This document shows, one piece after another, positions 1 through 8,600 of a stretch of 64,000 nucleotides of DNA; within the stretch, counting starts at the first letter, position 1, and each line of letters opens with the position of its first letter. This DNA comes from Streptomyces griseus (GTDB lineage: Bacteria; Bdellovibrionota; Bdellovibrionia; Bdellovibrionales; Bdellovibrionaceae). A program made the position numbers and the translations under genes. The stretch is from the NCBI GenBank assembly GCA_943330705.2, contig CALQIT020000004.1, forward strand, positions 1 to 64,000, in the 5' to 3' direction. The notes below the pieces were generated by a model. That model had not been told where the DNA came from. It did no database searches and was given only the letters and a program-made list of their open reading frames with translations.

Positions 1-192
1 GTTCTTTGTGTCGAAATGGAGGCCGCCGCTCTGTTTTCCGTCGCCAAATTCCGCGGCGTTCAGATTGCGTCGGCCTTCACCATTAGCGACAGCTTAGCGG
101 ATTTGCAGTGGCAGCCCCACCTGATCCACCCTTTGGTTAACGACCAGTTAGAGCTACTTTTTGCCGTCGCCGTCAAAACCGCCATGGGCTAG
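1..192 (+). CDS. Nucleoside phosphorylase, C-terminal fragment (5' end outside window)
   Basis: The reading frame is open from base 1 to a TAG at 190-192 and gives 63 residues. It contains the EMEAAALFSVAK segment typical of the purine/uridine phosphorylase (PNP_UDP_1) family, where this glutamate-rich stretch contacts the ribose of the nucleoside, followed by a SDSLAD segment matching the usual conserved Asp region. These enzymes cleave nucleosides with phosphate in the cytoplasm. The last 19 codons lie inside the 57-bp sequence that recurs at 2195-2251, so the present C-terminus may have been rebuilt by an insertion. Substrate cannot be told from this piece. The family call is fairly firm. 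Confidence 0.8.
   Translation, partial: VLCVEMEAAALFSVAKFRGVQIASAFTISDSLADLQWQPHLIHPLVNDQLELLFAVAVKTAMG
114..170. repeat. Left copy of 57-bp direct repeat bounding the AbiE module
   Basis: Bases 114-170 match 2195-2251 with 55 of 57 identities; the differences are at 123/2204 (G/A) and 166/2247 (G/T). This copy lies inside the 3' end of the phosphorylase gene. A repeat that duplicates a gene's 3' end and encloses a small gene cassette has the layout of attachment-site duplication by a site-specific integrating element. No integrase gene is seen between the copies. Confidence 0.85.
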
Positions 193-599
193 AGCTTTGC
201 TTGTCCAACCCATAAAAAAAAATACTGCCAAAACAAGAATCAGCGTGTTGAGCCGCGAATACTTCTGCACGACTTACTACTTTTTTCTTCGCCCTATGAT
301 TTGTTGGCTCTTAAAATTCCAACTCAAAAACGCGTTCCGTTTGAGAATTCTTTAATATTTGTCTCGTCCATAAAATCTACCATAAGCCCCGAAGACCTGT
401 CCCGACGCCCCGGCATCGCTTCTCAGTGCTCACTGGGCGGGTTTCTCCTGTTTGCGGCTTGATCCTGGCCTTTATGGCTCAAATTGAGGCAAGCGGTCTG
501 GGCTGACGAAATTTGCATAGTCAAATATTATACATTAAATTTATACTAGTAAAATTATATATTTATGACATATAACTACATGAAATTTGAATCAAGTAA
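193..599. other. Intergenic region upstream of the AbiE module
   Basis: No convincing gene was found here on either strand. Bases 314-350 can fold into an imperfect hairpin (CTCAAA/TTTGAG core) followed by a T-rich stretch, which could end phosphorylase transcription, but this is weak. Bases 505-600 are strikingly AT-rich and lead into the promoter at 600-628. The middle part (about 390-490) is more GC-rich than the surroundings and has no recognisable content. Confidence 0.5.
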
Positions 600-628
600 T
601 TGACAGAAAGTGCCGATTCATTTAGTAT
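600..628 (+). promoter_or_regulatory. Sigma-70-type promoter of the AbiE module
   Basis: A perfect -35 hexamer TTGACA at 600-605 is followed, after exactly 17 bases, by TAGTAT at 623-628 (four of six consensus bases). Transcription would start near 635, giving a leader just long enough to hold the strong Shine-Dalgarno AGAAGGAGG at 637-645. This argues that translation begins at ATG 651 rather than at the upstream in-frame TTG 600, which is part of the -35 box. Confidence 0.6.
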
Positions 629-650
629 GAAACTGAAGAAGGAGGCCTCT

Positions 651-1235
651 ATGGAGCGAACAGTATTGGATCAGCTTAAAGCGCATCTTCGCGCCGGGCG
701 TGTGTATCGACGCGAAGAGCTTGTTCAATGGTCAAAGAATGTTGATCGCCATTTGAAGACCCTTACCACTGAAGGCGTGCTTAAAAAGCTTCGCACTGGG
801 CTCTACTATTGCCCTCGAAAATTTGAGTTTGGTGAAGCTCCTGCGGAAGAGCATGCACTCGTTGAAGCCTTTCTCCGCTCAGACCGCTTTGTTGTGACCT
901 CTCCTAATCTCTTCAATCAGCTGGGGCTTGGAACCACTCAGCTCTACAACAAAAGGGTCGTCTATAATCAAAAACGTCACGGAACATTTGACCTGGGTGG
1001 GCGCTCGTATGTTTTTCATAAACGAATGAACGTTCCTAGGCGTCTTACCCCTGAGTTTCTATTGGTGGATCTCGTCAACGAACTCGATACCCTTGCTGAA
1101 GATCGAGAGGCGCTCATGGCGCGTGTGAAAGCAAAAGCTGCGGAAATGGATCATAAACGTCTTTCCAAAGCGGTTTCTCTATTTGGAAATTGCTCAACCC
1201 AAAAGAAGTTCAGGGAGTTTCTAAATCATGCCTGA
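651..1235 (+). CDS. AbiEi-like (DUF6088-type) antitoxin/regulator of a type IV toxin-antitoxin pair
   Basis: The protein has about 194 residues. An N-terminal winged-helix-like segment (YRREELVQW ... LTTEGVLKKLRTGLYYCPR) is the usual signature of AbiEi/DUF6088 proteins: a small helix-turn-helix, then a basic G-L-Y-x-x-P-R turn. A longer alpha/beta part follows. In AbiE systems this partner represses its own operon and neutralises the nucleotidyltransferase toxin without binding it. Start ATG 651 is chosen because AGAAGGAGG lies five bases upstream and the promoter overlaps the longer candidate. The 3' end overlaps the toxin gene by eight bases, so the two are translationally coupled. Whether it protects against phage here is not shown. 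Confidence 0.75.
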   Translation: MERTVLDQLKAHLRAGRVYRREELVQWSKNVDRHLKTLTTEGVLKKLRTGLYYCPRKFEFGEAPAEEHALVEAFLRSDRFVVTSPNLFNQLGLGTTQLYNKRVVYNQKRHGTFDLGGRSYVFHKRMNVPRRLTPEFLLVDLVNELDTLAEDREALMARVKAKAAEMDHKRLSKAVSLFGNCSTQKKFREFLNHA

Positions 1236-2175
1236 GGAATTTCTTCATGATCGCAAAGACTTTAGTGCTCTTGTTGATACTGTCGCCACAAACGAGAAAA
1301 TAAACGATCCGGCCTTGGTGGAAAAAGATTACTGGATCATGCATTCACTCTACGGCCTAAAAGCTCTTGGCCTTTCGTTTGAACTCAAAGGAGGCACATC
1401 CCTTTCAAAGAGATTCGACGTTATCCAGCGGTTCTCTGAAGATATTGATATCCGCATTGAGCCCTTTGACGGAATGAAAGTCTCTTCCGGGCCCAATCAT
1501 GACAAGCCAGCTCACATTGAATCTAGACGACGTTTTTTCGAGGCGCTTAAAAATAAGATTAAAATTTCAGGGATCAAAGCGGTTGATCGTGACACCGAAT
1601 ACGATGACCAGAAACTCAGGAATGCCGGTCTTAGACTTCGCTACGACAGTTTTTATGGGTCGGTGCAGGGCCTCAAAGACGGCATTCTACTTGAGGTCGG
1701 GTTTGATCAGACAAGTCCGCATCACGGCGTTACGATCTCGTCCTGGGCCCTTGAATTCGCACTTAAAAGTAACCTCAAGGTTATCAATAATCGCGCTCAA
1801 GGCATCATTTGCTACAATCCCGAATACACCTTCGTCGAAAAGCTGCAAACAGTTGCCAAAAAATTCCGACAATTCAAAGAATCCGGACAACTGGGAAAAA
1901 ACTTTCTTCGCCACTACTACGATATTCACAGACTTCTTGATCTTCCTGCAGTGCAAAAGTTCATTGGAACCCCCGATTATCTTGAGCATAAAAAGAAGCG
2001 CTTTCGCAGCGAGAACCAAGACCTCGTTGAAGGCGGTGCCTTTGAATTCTCAGATCCGGAAATTTTTAAGAAGTTCGAGATGGAGTACAAAAAGACCGAG
2101 GCTCTTTACTATCGCGGGCAAGTGCCTCTGAGTGAAATTGTTGCCAGAATTAAAAAAGATCTGGCCCGATTGTAA
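1228..2175 (+). CDS. AbiEii/AbiGii-family nucleotidyltransferase toxin
   Basis: This 315-residue protein carries the hallmarks of the AbiEii/DUF1814 nucleotidyltransferase fold: an early EKDYWI segment, then ELKGGTSLSKRFDVI with the G-G-T/S motif, then a SEDIDI double aspartate that binds the metal and NTP. A later EKL motif near residue 210 fits the conserved lysine region. Such enzymes stall growth by transferring nucleotides to RNA targets, in known cases the tRNA acceptor stem; the target here is unknown. Its ATG overlaps the antitoxin stop. All motif residues look intact, so this module is probably active, unlike the second AbiE locus at 4796-5500. Confidence 0.85.
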   Translation: MPEEFLHDRKDFSALVDTVATNEKINDPALVEKDYWIMHSLYGLKALGLSFELKGGTSLSKRFDVIQRFSEDIDIRIEPFDGMKVSSGPNHDKPAHIESRRRFFEALKNKIKISGIKAVDRDTEYDDQKLRNAGLRLRYDSFYGSVQGLKDGILLEVGFDQTSPHHGVTISSWALEFALKSNLKVINNRAQGIICYNPEYTFVEKLQTVAKKFRQFKESGQLGKNFLRHYYDIHRLLDLPAVQKFIGTPDYLEHKKKRFRSENQDLVEGGAFEFSDPEIFKKFEMEYKKTEALYYRGQVPLSEIVARIKKDLARL

Positions 2176-2194
2176 GACGGATTTTACATCTATC

Positions 2195-2251
2195 GCCCCA
2201 CCTAATCCACCCTTTGGTTAACGACCAGTTAGAGCTACTTTTTGCCTTCGC
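2195..2251. repeat. Right copy of 57-bp direct repeat bounding the AbiE module
   Basis: Partner of 114-170 with two mismatches. This copy starts 20 bases after the toxin stop and overlaps the stop and last codons of the minus-strand lipoprotein gene, whose TAG is at 2235-2237. The phosphorylase reading frame stays open through this copy, so it looks like the displaced original 3' end of that gene. Confidence 0.85.
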
Positions 2252-3584
2252 AATACCAAGCCTGAAGATCGATTTCTTGCTCTTCACAATTAGTAACTGA
2301 GCTACATTTTGCGTTAAGCAAAGCTTGGCAGGCTTGTTTCGCTTTTGATTGTGCTACAAAATCATCGGACCCGTAACCTATGAATACATTTTTCGTCGAA
2401 TAGTCCTCTGTCATACAGGCCCATTTTGTAGGGTTCGACGGCTGAGGTTGGGGCAAGGGTCTTGGAACAGGGCCTGGTAATGGCACTGGTGCTGGCGAAG
2501 GCGCTGGCCGTCCGGGCTGGTGGGGCTCAGAGGTCGAAGGCTCCTGCTGTTCAGTTGGCTGGTCATCCTGCTCTTTAGTCAAAGACATCATGGAGTTTGC
2601 AAATTTATCTCGCTCGGCTGTAAAGACTTTTTCGGTAACTTCCAGACCATCGACAAAAAATTTTCCATCGCCATTTCTTCCATTTAAGGTGACAGTCGCC
2701 TTAAGCTTAGAACTGGCGCCTGAGGGTTCTTGCAAATACTGCAGGTCTTCTTCTATTCCGCCAAAAATCTGAGGCACTGACGCTTGACCATCTTTGGCAA
2801 TAGCGATCGTCGTCTGCGTTTTCAAATTCTGATTGCCGGAGATCAAATGAGCATGGCCATCAAGATCCACGGCGCGAAGATCAAAAGCCGCCTTCATGTT
2901 TGTCTTAATATTGATCGATTCCTCAGGACTTTGAGTCCCGGGAAGGGACTGCTCAATCTCGAAAGCCATATTGATATTGCCACTTCGGACCTCGAGCTCC
3001 TTAGCAAGTTTATCATCGAGCACACGATAATTCATTTTCACAGATGCTTTAAACTTGCAGACTGTCGCCGCAGATGACTCTTTGCAAGGACCTGCGCCAT
3101 CAGCCCCTGCTATTTCTATTTCTAGATTCATTTCGATAGGACAAGCACTGCCTGAGATCTTCATATGCATCGGAGGAAATTGCCCCGCAGCACCACTTAA
3201 AGATTTATTCTGATTTTCAGCCTTGGGAAGATCGATTTTACATTGGGACGATTGCAGGGATTGCCCCAATGTTTGACCCTTTTTCTGCATGGCAGACTTG
3301 CCATCTGGAGGCAAAGCAGACTTGCCGTCAGGGGCCAAATTAGCTGTACTAGAATCAAGAACAAGGGTCGCCAAAATTTGATTATTTCCAGTTCCTGCTT
3401 TTCCCCGTCCCATGGTATTTCCAGCCTCAAATAATGCTGTCTGTCCGCTAAAAGCACCACTTGCAACGCCAGTTATTTTAGAATTTTTTGGGTCTCCGGA
3501 AGGGCCATTGCCGCCGGATCCACCACCGGTACCACATCCTGCCAAAAAAACCATTAATACCAGACTTTGAATTTGTAATTTCAT
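2235..3584 (-). CDS. Exported lipoprotein with proline-rich linker and C-terminal cysteine module
   Basis: This 449-residue protein starts with a signal peptide and a lipobox LAGC (lipidated Cys17), followed by a Gly/Ser-rich tether, so it should be anchored on the outer or inner membrane facing the periplasm or surface. A direct repeat of about nine residues (L-A/P-P-D-G-K-S-A) lies near residues 85-103. The middle is a beta-rich domain of unknown family. Residues about 345-388 form a Pro-rich linker, then a C-terminal module of about 60 residues with a W-x-C, F-x-G-x-G, A-x-x-x-C, C-x-x-x-x-x-C pattern. Similar modules occur twice in the next upstream gene, so the two probably share a role. 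No catalytic motif is seen. Confidence 0.65.
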   Translation of the reverse strand: MKLQIQSLVLMVFLAGCGTGGGSGGNGPSGDPKNSKITGVASGAFSGQTALFEAGNTMGRGKAGTGNNQILATLVLDSSTANLAPDGKSALPPDGKSAMQKKGQTLGQSLQSSQCKIDLPKAENQNKSLSGAAGQFPPMHMKISGSACPIEMNLEIEIAGADGAGPCKESSAATVCKFKASVKMNYRVLDDKLAKELEVRSGNINMAFEIEQSLPGTQSPEESINIKTNMKAAFDLRAVDLDGHAHLISGNQNLKTQTTIAIAKDGQASVPQIFGGIEEDLQYLQEPSGASSKLKATVTLNGRNGDGKFFVDGLEVTEKVFTAERDKFANSMMSLTKEQDDQPTEQQEPSTSEPHQPGRPAPSPAPVPLPGPVPRPLPQPQPSNPTKWACMTEDYSTKNVFIGYGSDDFVAQSKAKQACQALLNAKCSSVTNCEEQEIDLQAWYCEGKK

Positions 3585-3652
3585 ATTTCCTCCATTGGTT
3601 ATCCACTACATATCTATTAGTTAAAAAATACTTCCTTTAAACTTTTCCAAAA

Positions 3653-4612
3653 TTAGCGACATTCCATAAATTGAAAATCAGGACAAAATTGAGTTGAAAC
3701 CCCCTGCGCCTGACTACCAACAAAACAAGACACATGGGCATTGAACTTGGCTTCTAATAAATTTCGACCCTTGCCTGTAAAAATTTTCGAACTTACTCCG
3801 TTTTCTGCGACACATTTAAAAGGTTGGGAATCCCAGATCTCGTCACATTCAACGGAGCTCCGTTGACACCAATTGGCGTCTGGGTCGTCTTGACAGCGGG
3901 TGCGAACGGCTAAGCTCCCTTCAACGGGATCGGCCTCGTAGCTGACATAAATCTGATTGCGTCTAGTGTTTTTGATTATGCAAAGATATTTTCCGTCAGG
4001 ACGATCTGGGTATCCACCGAGAACATTTGCAATTTCCTTTTTAATTTGATTCGTGGGTAAAGTTGAAAACAGTAGCCCGGTGATTTTTCGTGATTTGTCA
4101 GAATCCGTCGAACCATAATGGGTTCGCATCCAAAAGTAGACGGCCTCATGGAAAAGCAGGGCTGCCTTATCGATGGTCGGCAGATTTTGGCTATGCCAAA
4201 GGTCAGAACTTATCAAAATCTTTTGATCTTCCTCGCGAAAGTTAGCGATGTTCAGTGGCTGCCACTGACCCTGAGGACAAAGCGAAGACAATGGTTTGAT
4301 CGCATTATTGAAGTCGCGGGTTGATAGCAGTTCGGCATTCACCATGGAACGATGTTGCTCTACATATTCAAAGCGCGGTTTTAAAGCGCTATACAAATCG
4401 GGAAGCTCAACCTGCAACCACTGCTTTCGCAATTCATACAATTTTAAAGGGTCTGTTTCAGAGCTTTCAATGATCGACAAGCCGTATTGTTCTTTGGCCT
4501 CGAACAAATCAGTCAACAAGCCAGAGTAAAATTTCTGCCCACCCGCATCGGCCCGGCAGGCCCAAATAACCCCACCATTTCCAACAGTGTCACCGCCCCT
4601 TGTCCATCCCAA
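3653..4612 (-). CDS. Exported protein with HE motif and two tandem C-terminal cysteine modules; 5' end disrupted or unusual
   Basis: The longest in-frame stretch with a bacterial start (TTG at 4612) gives 319 residues and starts after what should be a signal peptide. Codons 4613-4654 read as a hydrophobic stretch (YFSISICFALFASL), but TAA at 4655-4657 separates it from a GTG at 4661-4663. ALLFHEAVYFW near residue 150 resembles a zincin HE pair without the second histidine. Two tandem copies of the cysteine module (W/F/Y-x-C ... A ... C ... C) occupy the C-terminal third and match the end of the downstream lipoprotein. It may be a recently broken gene. Function unknown. Confidence 0.5.
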   Translation of the reverse strand: MGWTRGGDTVGNGGVIWACRADAGGQKFYSGLLTDLFEAKEQYGLSIIESSETDPLKLYELRKQWLQVELPDLYSALKPRFEYVEQHRSMVNAELLSTRDFNNAIKPLSSLCPQGQWQPLNIANFREEDQKILISSDLWHSQNLPTIDKAALLFHEAVYFWMRTHYGSTDSDKSRKITGLLFSTLPTNQIKKEIANVLGGYPDRPDGKYLCIIKNTRRNQIYVSYEADPVEGSLAVRTRCQDDPDANWCQRSSVECDEIWDSQPFKCVAENGVSSKIFTGKGRNLLEAKFNAHVSCFVGSQAQGVSTQFCPDFQFMECR

Positions 4613-4795
4613 GGAAGCAAAAAGTGCGAAGCAAATTGAGATTGAGAAGTAGGCTTAATTCACCTCCTGTCCTCCAGAAAAACCTGAGTAGTAACGGTCT
4701 ATCCAGTTTCTTCTGTCATTTGCAGGCTATCCCTTGGGACTTGGTCCGTATAAAAGTTGACTTTATTTTTAAAAAATGTCAAAATTTATACCATA

Positions 4796-5362
4796 ATGAC
4801 AAAGCTACCAAAAACCCTTCAGAATGGACCTTTTACCTATAAACAAGCCATGGCCGCTGGACTCAACTTGAGAGCAGTCAGACAACTTGTTGCCGATGGG
4901 CAATGCTACACAGTCGCCAAGGGCGTCTATATGCCTACGAGCGTTGATTATAATGAAGTAAATCAATTTAAGGCGGCCACACTTGTTGTGGGAGAACCTT
5001 CGGCAATTTGTTTGGTCTCTGCACTTTCGGTGTATGGGCTTACCGACGTTATTCCACGCAAGACGTGGATCACAGTGCCAGCAAAAAAAAGAACTCAAAT
5101 ATCAACTCTTAAAGTTTTGCGCCAAAGCGATCCCCAATGGAGTATTGGAATTGAAAAAAGAGACGGCTATATGGTCACCTCCATTGAGCGCACGCTGGTT
5201 GAATCTTTCTGCTATAAAAATATGATTGGCAGCACCGTCCCTATCGAAGCTCTGCGAGAAGCCGTCAGAAAAAAACTAACGACTCCTTCTAAAGTGCTCG
5301 ATATGGCAAAAAAAATGAAAGTCGTTCACCGCATACTCCCGTACTTAGAGGCGATGGCGTGA
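4796..5362 (+). CDS. AbiEi-type antitoxin (AbiEi_4 domain), partner of a truncated toxin
   Basis: The 188-residue product starts with FTYKQAMAAGLNLRAVRQLVADG, the winged-helix domain of AbiEi_4 antitoxins, followed by the basic beta turn V-A-K-G-V-Y and by the C-terminal antitoxin domain with SALSVYGLTD and SIERTLVESF, both typical of this family. ATG 4796 fits the domain start. It has no Shine-Dalgarno, and a promoter-like TTGACT-17-CAAAAT at 4757-4785 would place the transcript start almost on the ATG, so leaderless translation is possible. The stop overlaps the GTG of the toxin remnant (ATGGCGTGA arrangement). It belongs to a different subtype from the module at 651-2175. Confidence 0.8.
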   Translation: MTKLPKTLQNGPFTYKQAMAAGLNLRAVRQLVADGQCYTVAKGVYMPTSVDYNEVNQFKAATLVVGEPSAICLVSALSVYGLTDVIPRKTWITVPAKKRTQISTLKVLRQSDPQWSIGIEKRDGYMVTSIERTLVESFCYKNMIGSTVPIEALREAVRKKLTTPSKVLDMAKKMKVVHRILPYLEAMA

Positions 5363-5577
5363 GCAAGATCATTTCCCCCGATAAAATCCAACTGGAACTC
5401 AACAAACTCGCCAAAGCTTCGAAAACTCTTTCGGTGAATGACCTTCGCATGATTTTGGCCTTGGAGCGTGTGATCGCCCACTCAATTACAAATCAATCTG
5501 TAAATCGAGGTGGCCGTGTGGCTAATTATTCAAGCTTGGGGCTCGGCCCGGCTGGATGCCGTATTCTGGCCGCGTGA
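5359..5577 (+). pseudogene. AbiEii toxin remnant, truncated after about 46 codons
   Basis: GTG 5359 begins a protein whose first 46 residues, including SVNDLRMILALERVIAH, match the N-terminal start of AbiEii toxins that pair with AbiEi_4 antitoxins. Full toxins of this family are near 280-300 residues and continue into the nucleotidyltransferase core. Here homology stops at codon 46-47, exactly where the palindromic element begins (5496), and the frame ends at 5577 inside that element. The G-S and D-x-D catalytic motifs are absent. The product cannot be an active toxin, leaving the upstream antitoxin as an orphan. Confidence 0.75.
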
Positions 5578-5640
5578 GGGCCAGGACGGCCCGTCCCGAA
5601 GCTGGAATAATTAGCCACAAGGCCACCTCGATTTACAGAT
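5496..5640. repeat. 145-bp palindromic element with 42-bp inverted arms
   Basis: Bases 5496-5537 and 5599-5640 are inverted copies with two mismatched pairs out of 42 (involving 5516 and 5532). The GC-rich centre holds a further small hairpin (CTGGCC/GGCCAG around 5565-5585). The element ends seven bases before the stop codon of the RND permease on the other strand and begins inside the toxin remnant. It is far longer than a rho-independent terminator and lacks a T-tract, so a MITE-like or REP/BIME-like element is more likely. It may still stop transcription from both sides. Confidence 0.8.
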
Positions 5641-5646
5641 CTGCGG

Positions 5647-8600
5647 CTAGGCCTCTAGACCCTCGCTACCAACAGAAGTGAATGCTTTCTTTACGTTGGC
5701 CTGGGCTGCCGTGCGACTCTTCATTCTGTCCATTAGTGAATAGACAACGGGAACTACAAAAAGTGTGAGCAGCGTAGAAACACTGACCCCGCCAATCAAA
5801 CACATTGCCATGGGTTTGGTTGTTTCTGACCCCGCACCGAAAGCCAGGGCCGATGGAATTGCGCTGGCAATTGTGGCAAACGAAGTCATCAAAATCGGAC
5901 GCAAACGAATGGGACAGGCCTCCATCAAAGCGGTATCAGCATTGCAATTCAGGCGCTGACGAACGGTATTTGCAAATTCAATCAATAAAATGGAATTCTT
6001 TTTTACGATCCCCATCAGAAGCAACAAACCAATCATCGAAAACATATTCAACGACTGTCCAGTTACTAATAAGGCGATGAAAGCACCGGTAAAACTAAAG
6101 GGCAACGCCATCAAAATCGCAACCGGATCCAGATACGAATTAAACTGTGATGCTAAAATCATATAAGCAACGATAAAACCCATAATGAGGGCGAAAATCA
6201 AACTCGATCCGGTTTCTTTAAATCCTTTGGATCCACCGGCTTGATCAACCATATAGCCGGGCTCTAAATGCTTTTTAGCTGTGGCCATGACAAAATCCAT
6301 CGCTGTCGCCTGAGAAACCCCGGGTAACATATTGGCATAAATCGAAATCGCCCGCTGCCTATTGATTCGCGAAATGGACTGCAGACTTTTTGTTTCGCGC
6401 TTTTCCACAACCGCAGAAATCGGAATCAAATTGTTCAAAGCATTGCCGATCGTTAATCGTTCGATCTCTTTTTCAGGAGTATCCTTTTTTTCGACTTGAA
6501 CTCGAATATCATAGCGATGCCCATCTTTTGCATATTGCCCAACACGGACACCACCGATCAAAGAATTGACCGTCCGACCAATAGATTGGACGCTAATTCC
6601 ATGAAAAGCAGCTTGCTTGCGATCAGGTTGAATTTGAATTTCAGGCATACCCAGAAGATAATTTGAATCGACGTCGACCATCATTTTACTTGCCTTCATC
6701 GCATCAGTAATTTTAGTCGATATTTCTGAAAGCTTTTGCCAATCTGGTCCCATAACCACGAATTCAATTGGAAAACCCCGGCCACTTGAAAATCCCCGCA
6801 TCGAAAGATCCTGCAGAAACGGTTTCAAATCCGGAATTTTCGCGATATTTTCCCTAGCGACCAGCATAAAGTTTTGCTGACTCAAAATTTTTCCAGAAAC
6901 CGGATCGATTCCGCGCTGCTTAAAGGGCTTCATCGTGACAAACATCATGCTGATATTTGAATCAGCAATTCCACCACTAAACCCACCGATGGCTGCATAA
7001 ACTAAACTCACTTCGGGTCGACTTAATAACCACTCTTCTGCCTTTCTTGTTTGTGCATTGGTGTAGGATAGCGAACTCCCGACCGGAGTCTGCAGCCGGA
7101 CCAAAAATATGCTTTGATCCTGAGCCGGGGACATTTCAAAAGGCAAAAATTTAAGCAAATAAAACGATCCTGCAACAAAAACTAGAGACCCAAACAAAAC
7201 TTTCCAGCGATGAGTTAAACTCCAACCCAGGGCGGATTGATATTTCTTCCGCAACGAATCCATCATGCGATCAAAGGCTTTTCCTAATTTCGTAGTTCTT
7301 TCAGTATTAGTGACAAAACCAGCACATCGCATCGGAGTAATTGTTAAAGACTCAATCAAAGACAAAAGTACGGCCACCGAAATTGTCACACCAAACTGTA
7401 AAAAATATTTTCCGATAAACCCCTTCATGAAGGCCACGGGCAAAAAGATCGCTATGACCGCAACCGATGCCGCCATGGCAGCAAAAGCAATTTCTCTTGC
7501 GCCGATTATCGCTGATTCGATTTTGCCGCGACCTTTTTCATTGTAACGAAAAATATTCTCCAAAACCATGATCGCATCATCGACCACAATTCCAATCGCC
7601 AGCGTAAGTCCTAGTAAGGTAAAAGTATTTAAGGTAAATCCAGCAAAGTATAAAACCGTAAAAGCGCCAACAATCGAGGTTGGAATTGACAACAAAATAT
7701 TAAACGTAGCTGAAAAACTGCCTAAGAAAATCCAACATACCAGCGAGGTCAACAGAACAGCCAACAATAGGTGCTTGTTCAACTCACGAACCGAGTCCTC
7801 GATAAAACGGGTGCTGTCAAAGTTAACTTGAACCGCCATTCCTGGTGGCAGCATGGTGCGAATCTCTTCCAATTTCAATTTGACTGCTTTGGCCACGGCG
7901 ACAGCATTTGATCCGCGCTGTTTTTTAATGCCCAAGCCTAAAGCAGGCTTTCCATTGAAACGCGACAAGCGACGAACCTCATCAAGGCCCTCTTCAACAC
8001 GAGCCAAATCATTTAATCTCAGAATTCGGCTTGGATCGGTGGTCGTCCTGCCAGCGCGACGGCTAACAACAAGATTACGAAACTCTTCGACGGATTTGGC
8101 TTCGCCCATGGTGCGAACATTCCAATTGCGATTTCCATGCTCAATAAATCCACCCGGCAACTCAGAGTGCTCGCTACTGATGGCATCGATGACGTCAGTA
8201 ACTGAAGTATTGTGCTTTAATAGCTTATCGGGCTGAACCCACACCCTAAGCGCTGGATCAACGTAACCACCTAAAAAAATGTCACCAACACCTGGAATTG
8301 AGGTGAATCGGTCGCGTAAAAAGTCGCGGGCATATTTCATCATAAATCTGAGATCATCTTTTTCGTAAGTCATCGCCAACCACATGATGGGTTGATCATC
8401 AGGATTGGTCTTGGTAATCACGGCAGGGTCCATGTCCCTAGGCAACAGACGCTGTGCCTGTGCAATTTTATTTTGCACCTCTTGCAAAGCCGTATCGATA
8501 TTCTTTTCTAAAACGAACTCTGCTGTGACATTGGCAGCCCCCGTTTTACTTGACGAACTTATCGACTTAACACCTTCAATTGTTGAAAGTGCATTTTCAA

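Noticed and set aside
600-650. TTG 600 as start of the first antitoxin gene
   Set aside because: TTG 600 is part of a perfect -35 box, and AGAAGGAGG directly precedes ATG 651, so translation from 651 is far more likely.
1499-2131. A 210-codon open frame inside the AbiEii toxin gene
   Set aside because: It lies in another frame of a clear toxin gene, has no ribosome site and no protein-like composition; it is a shadow frame.
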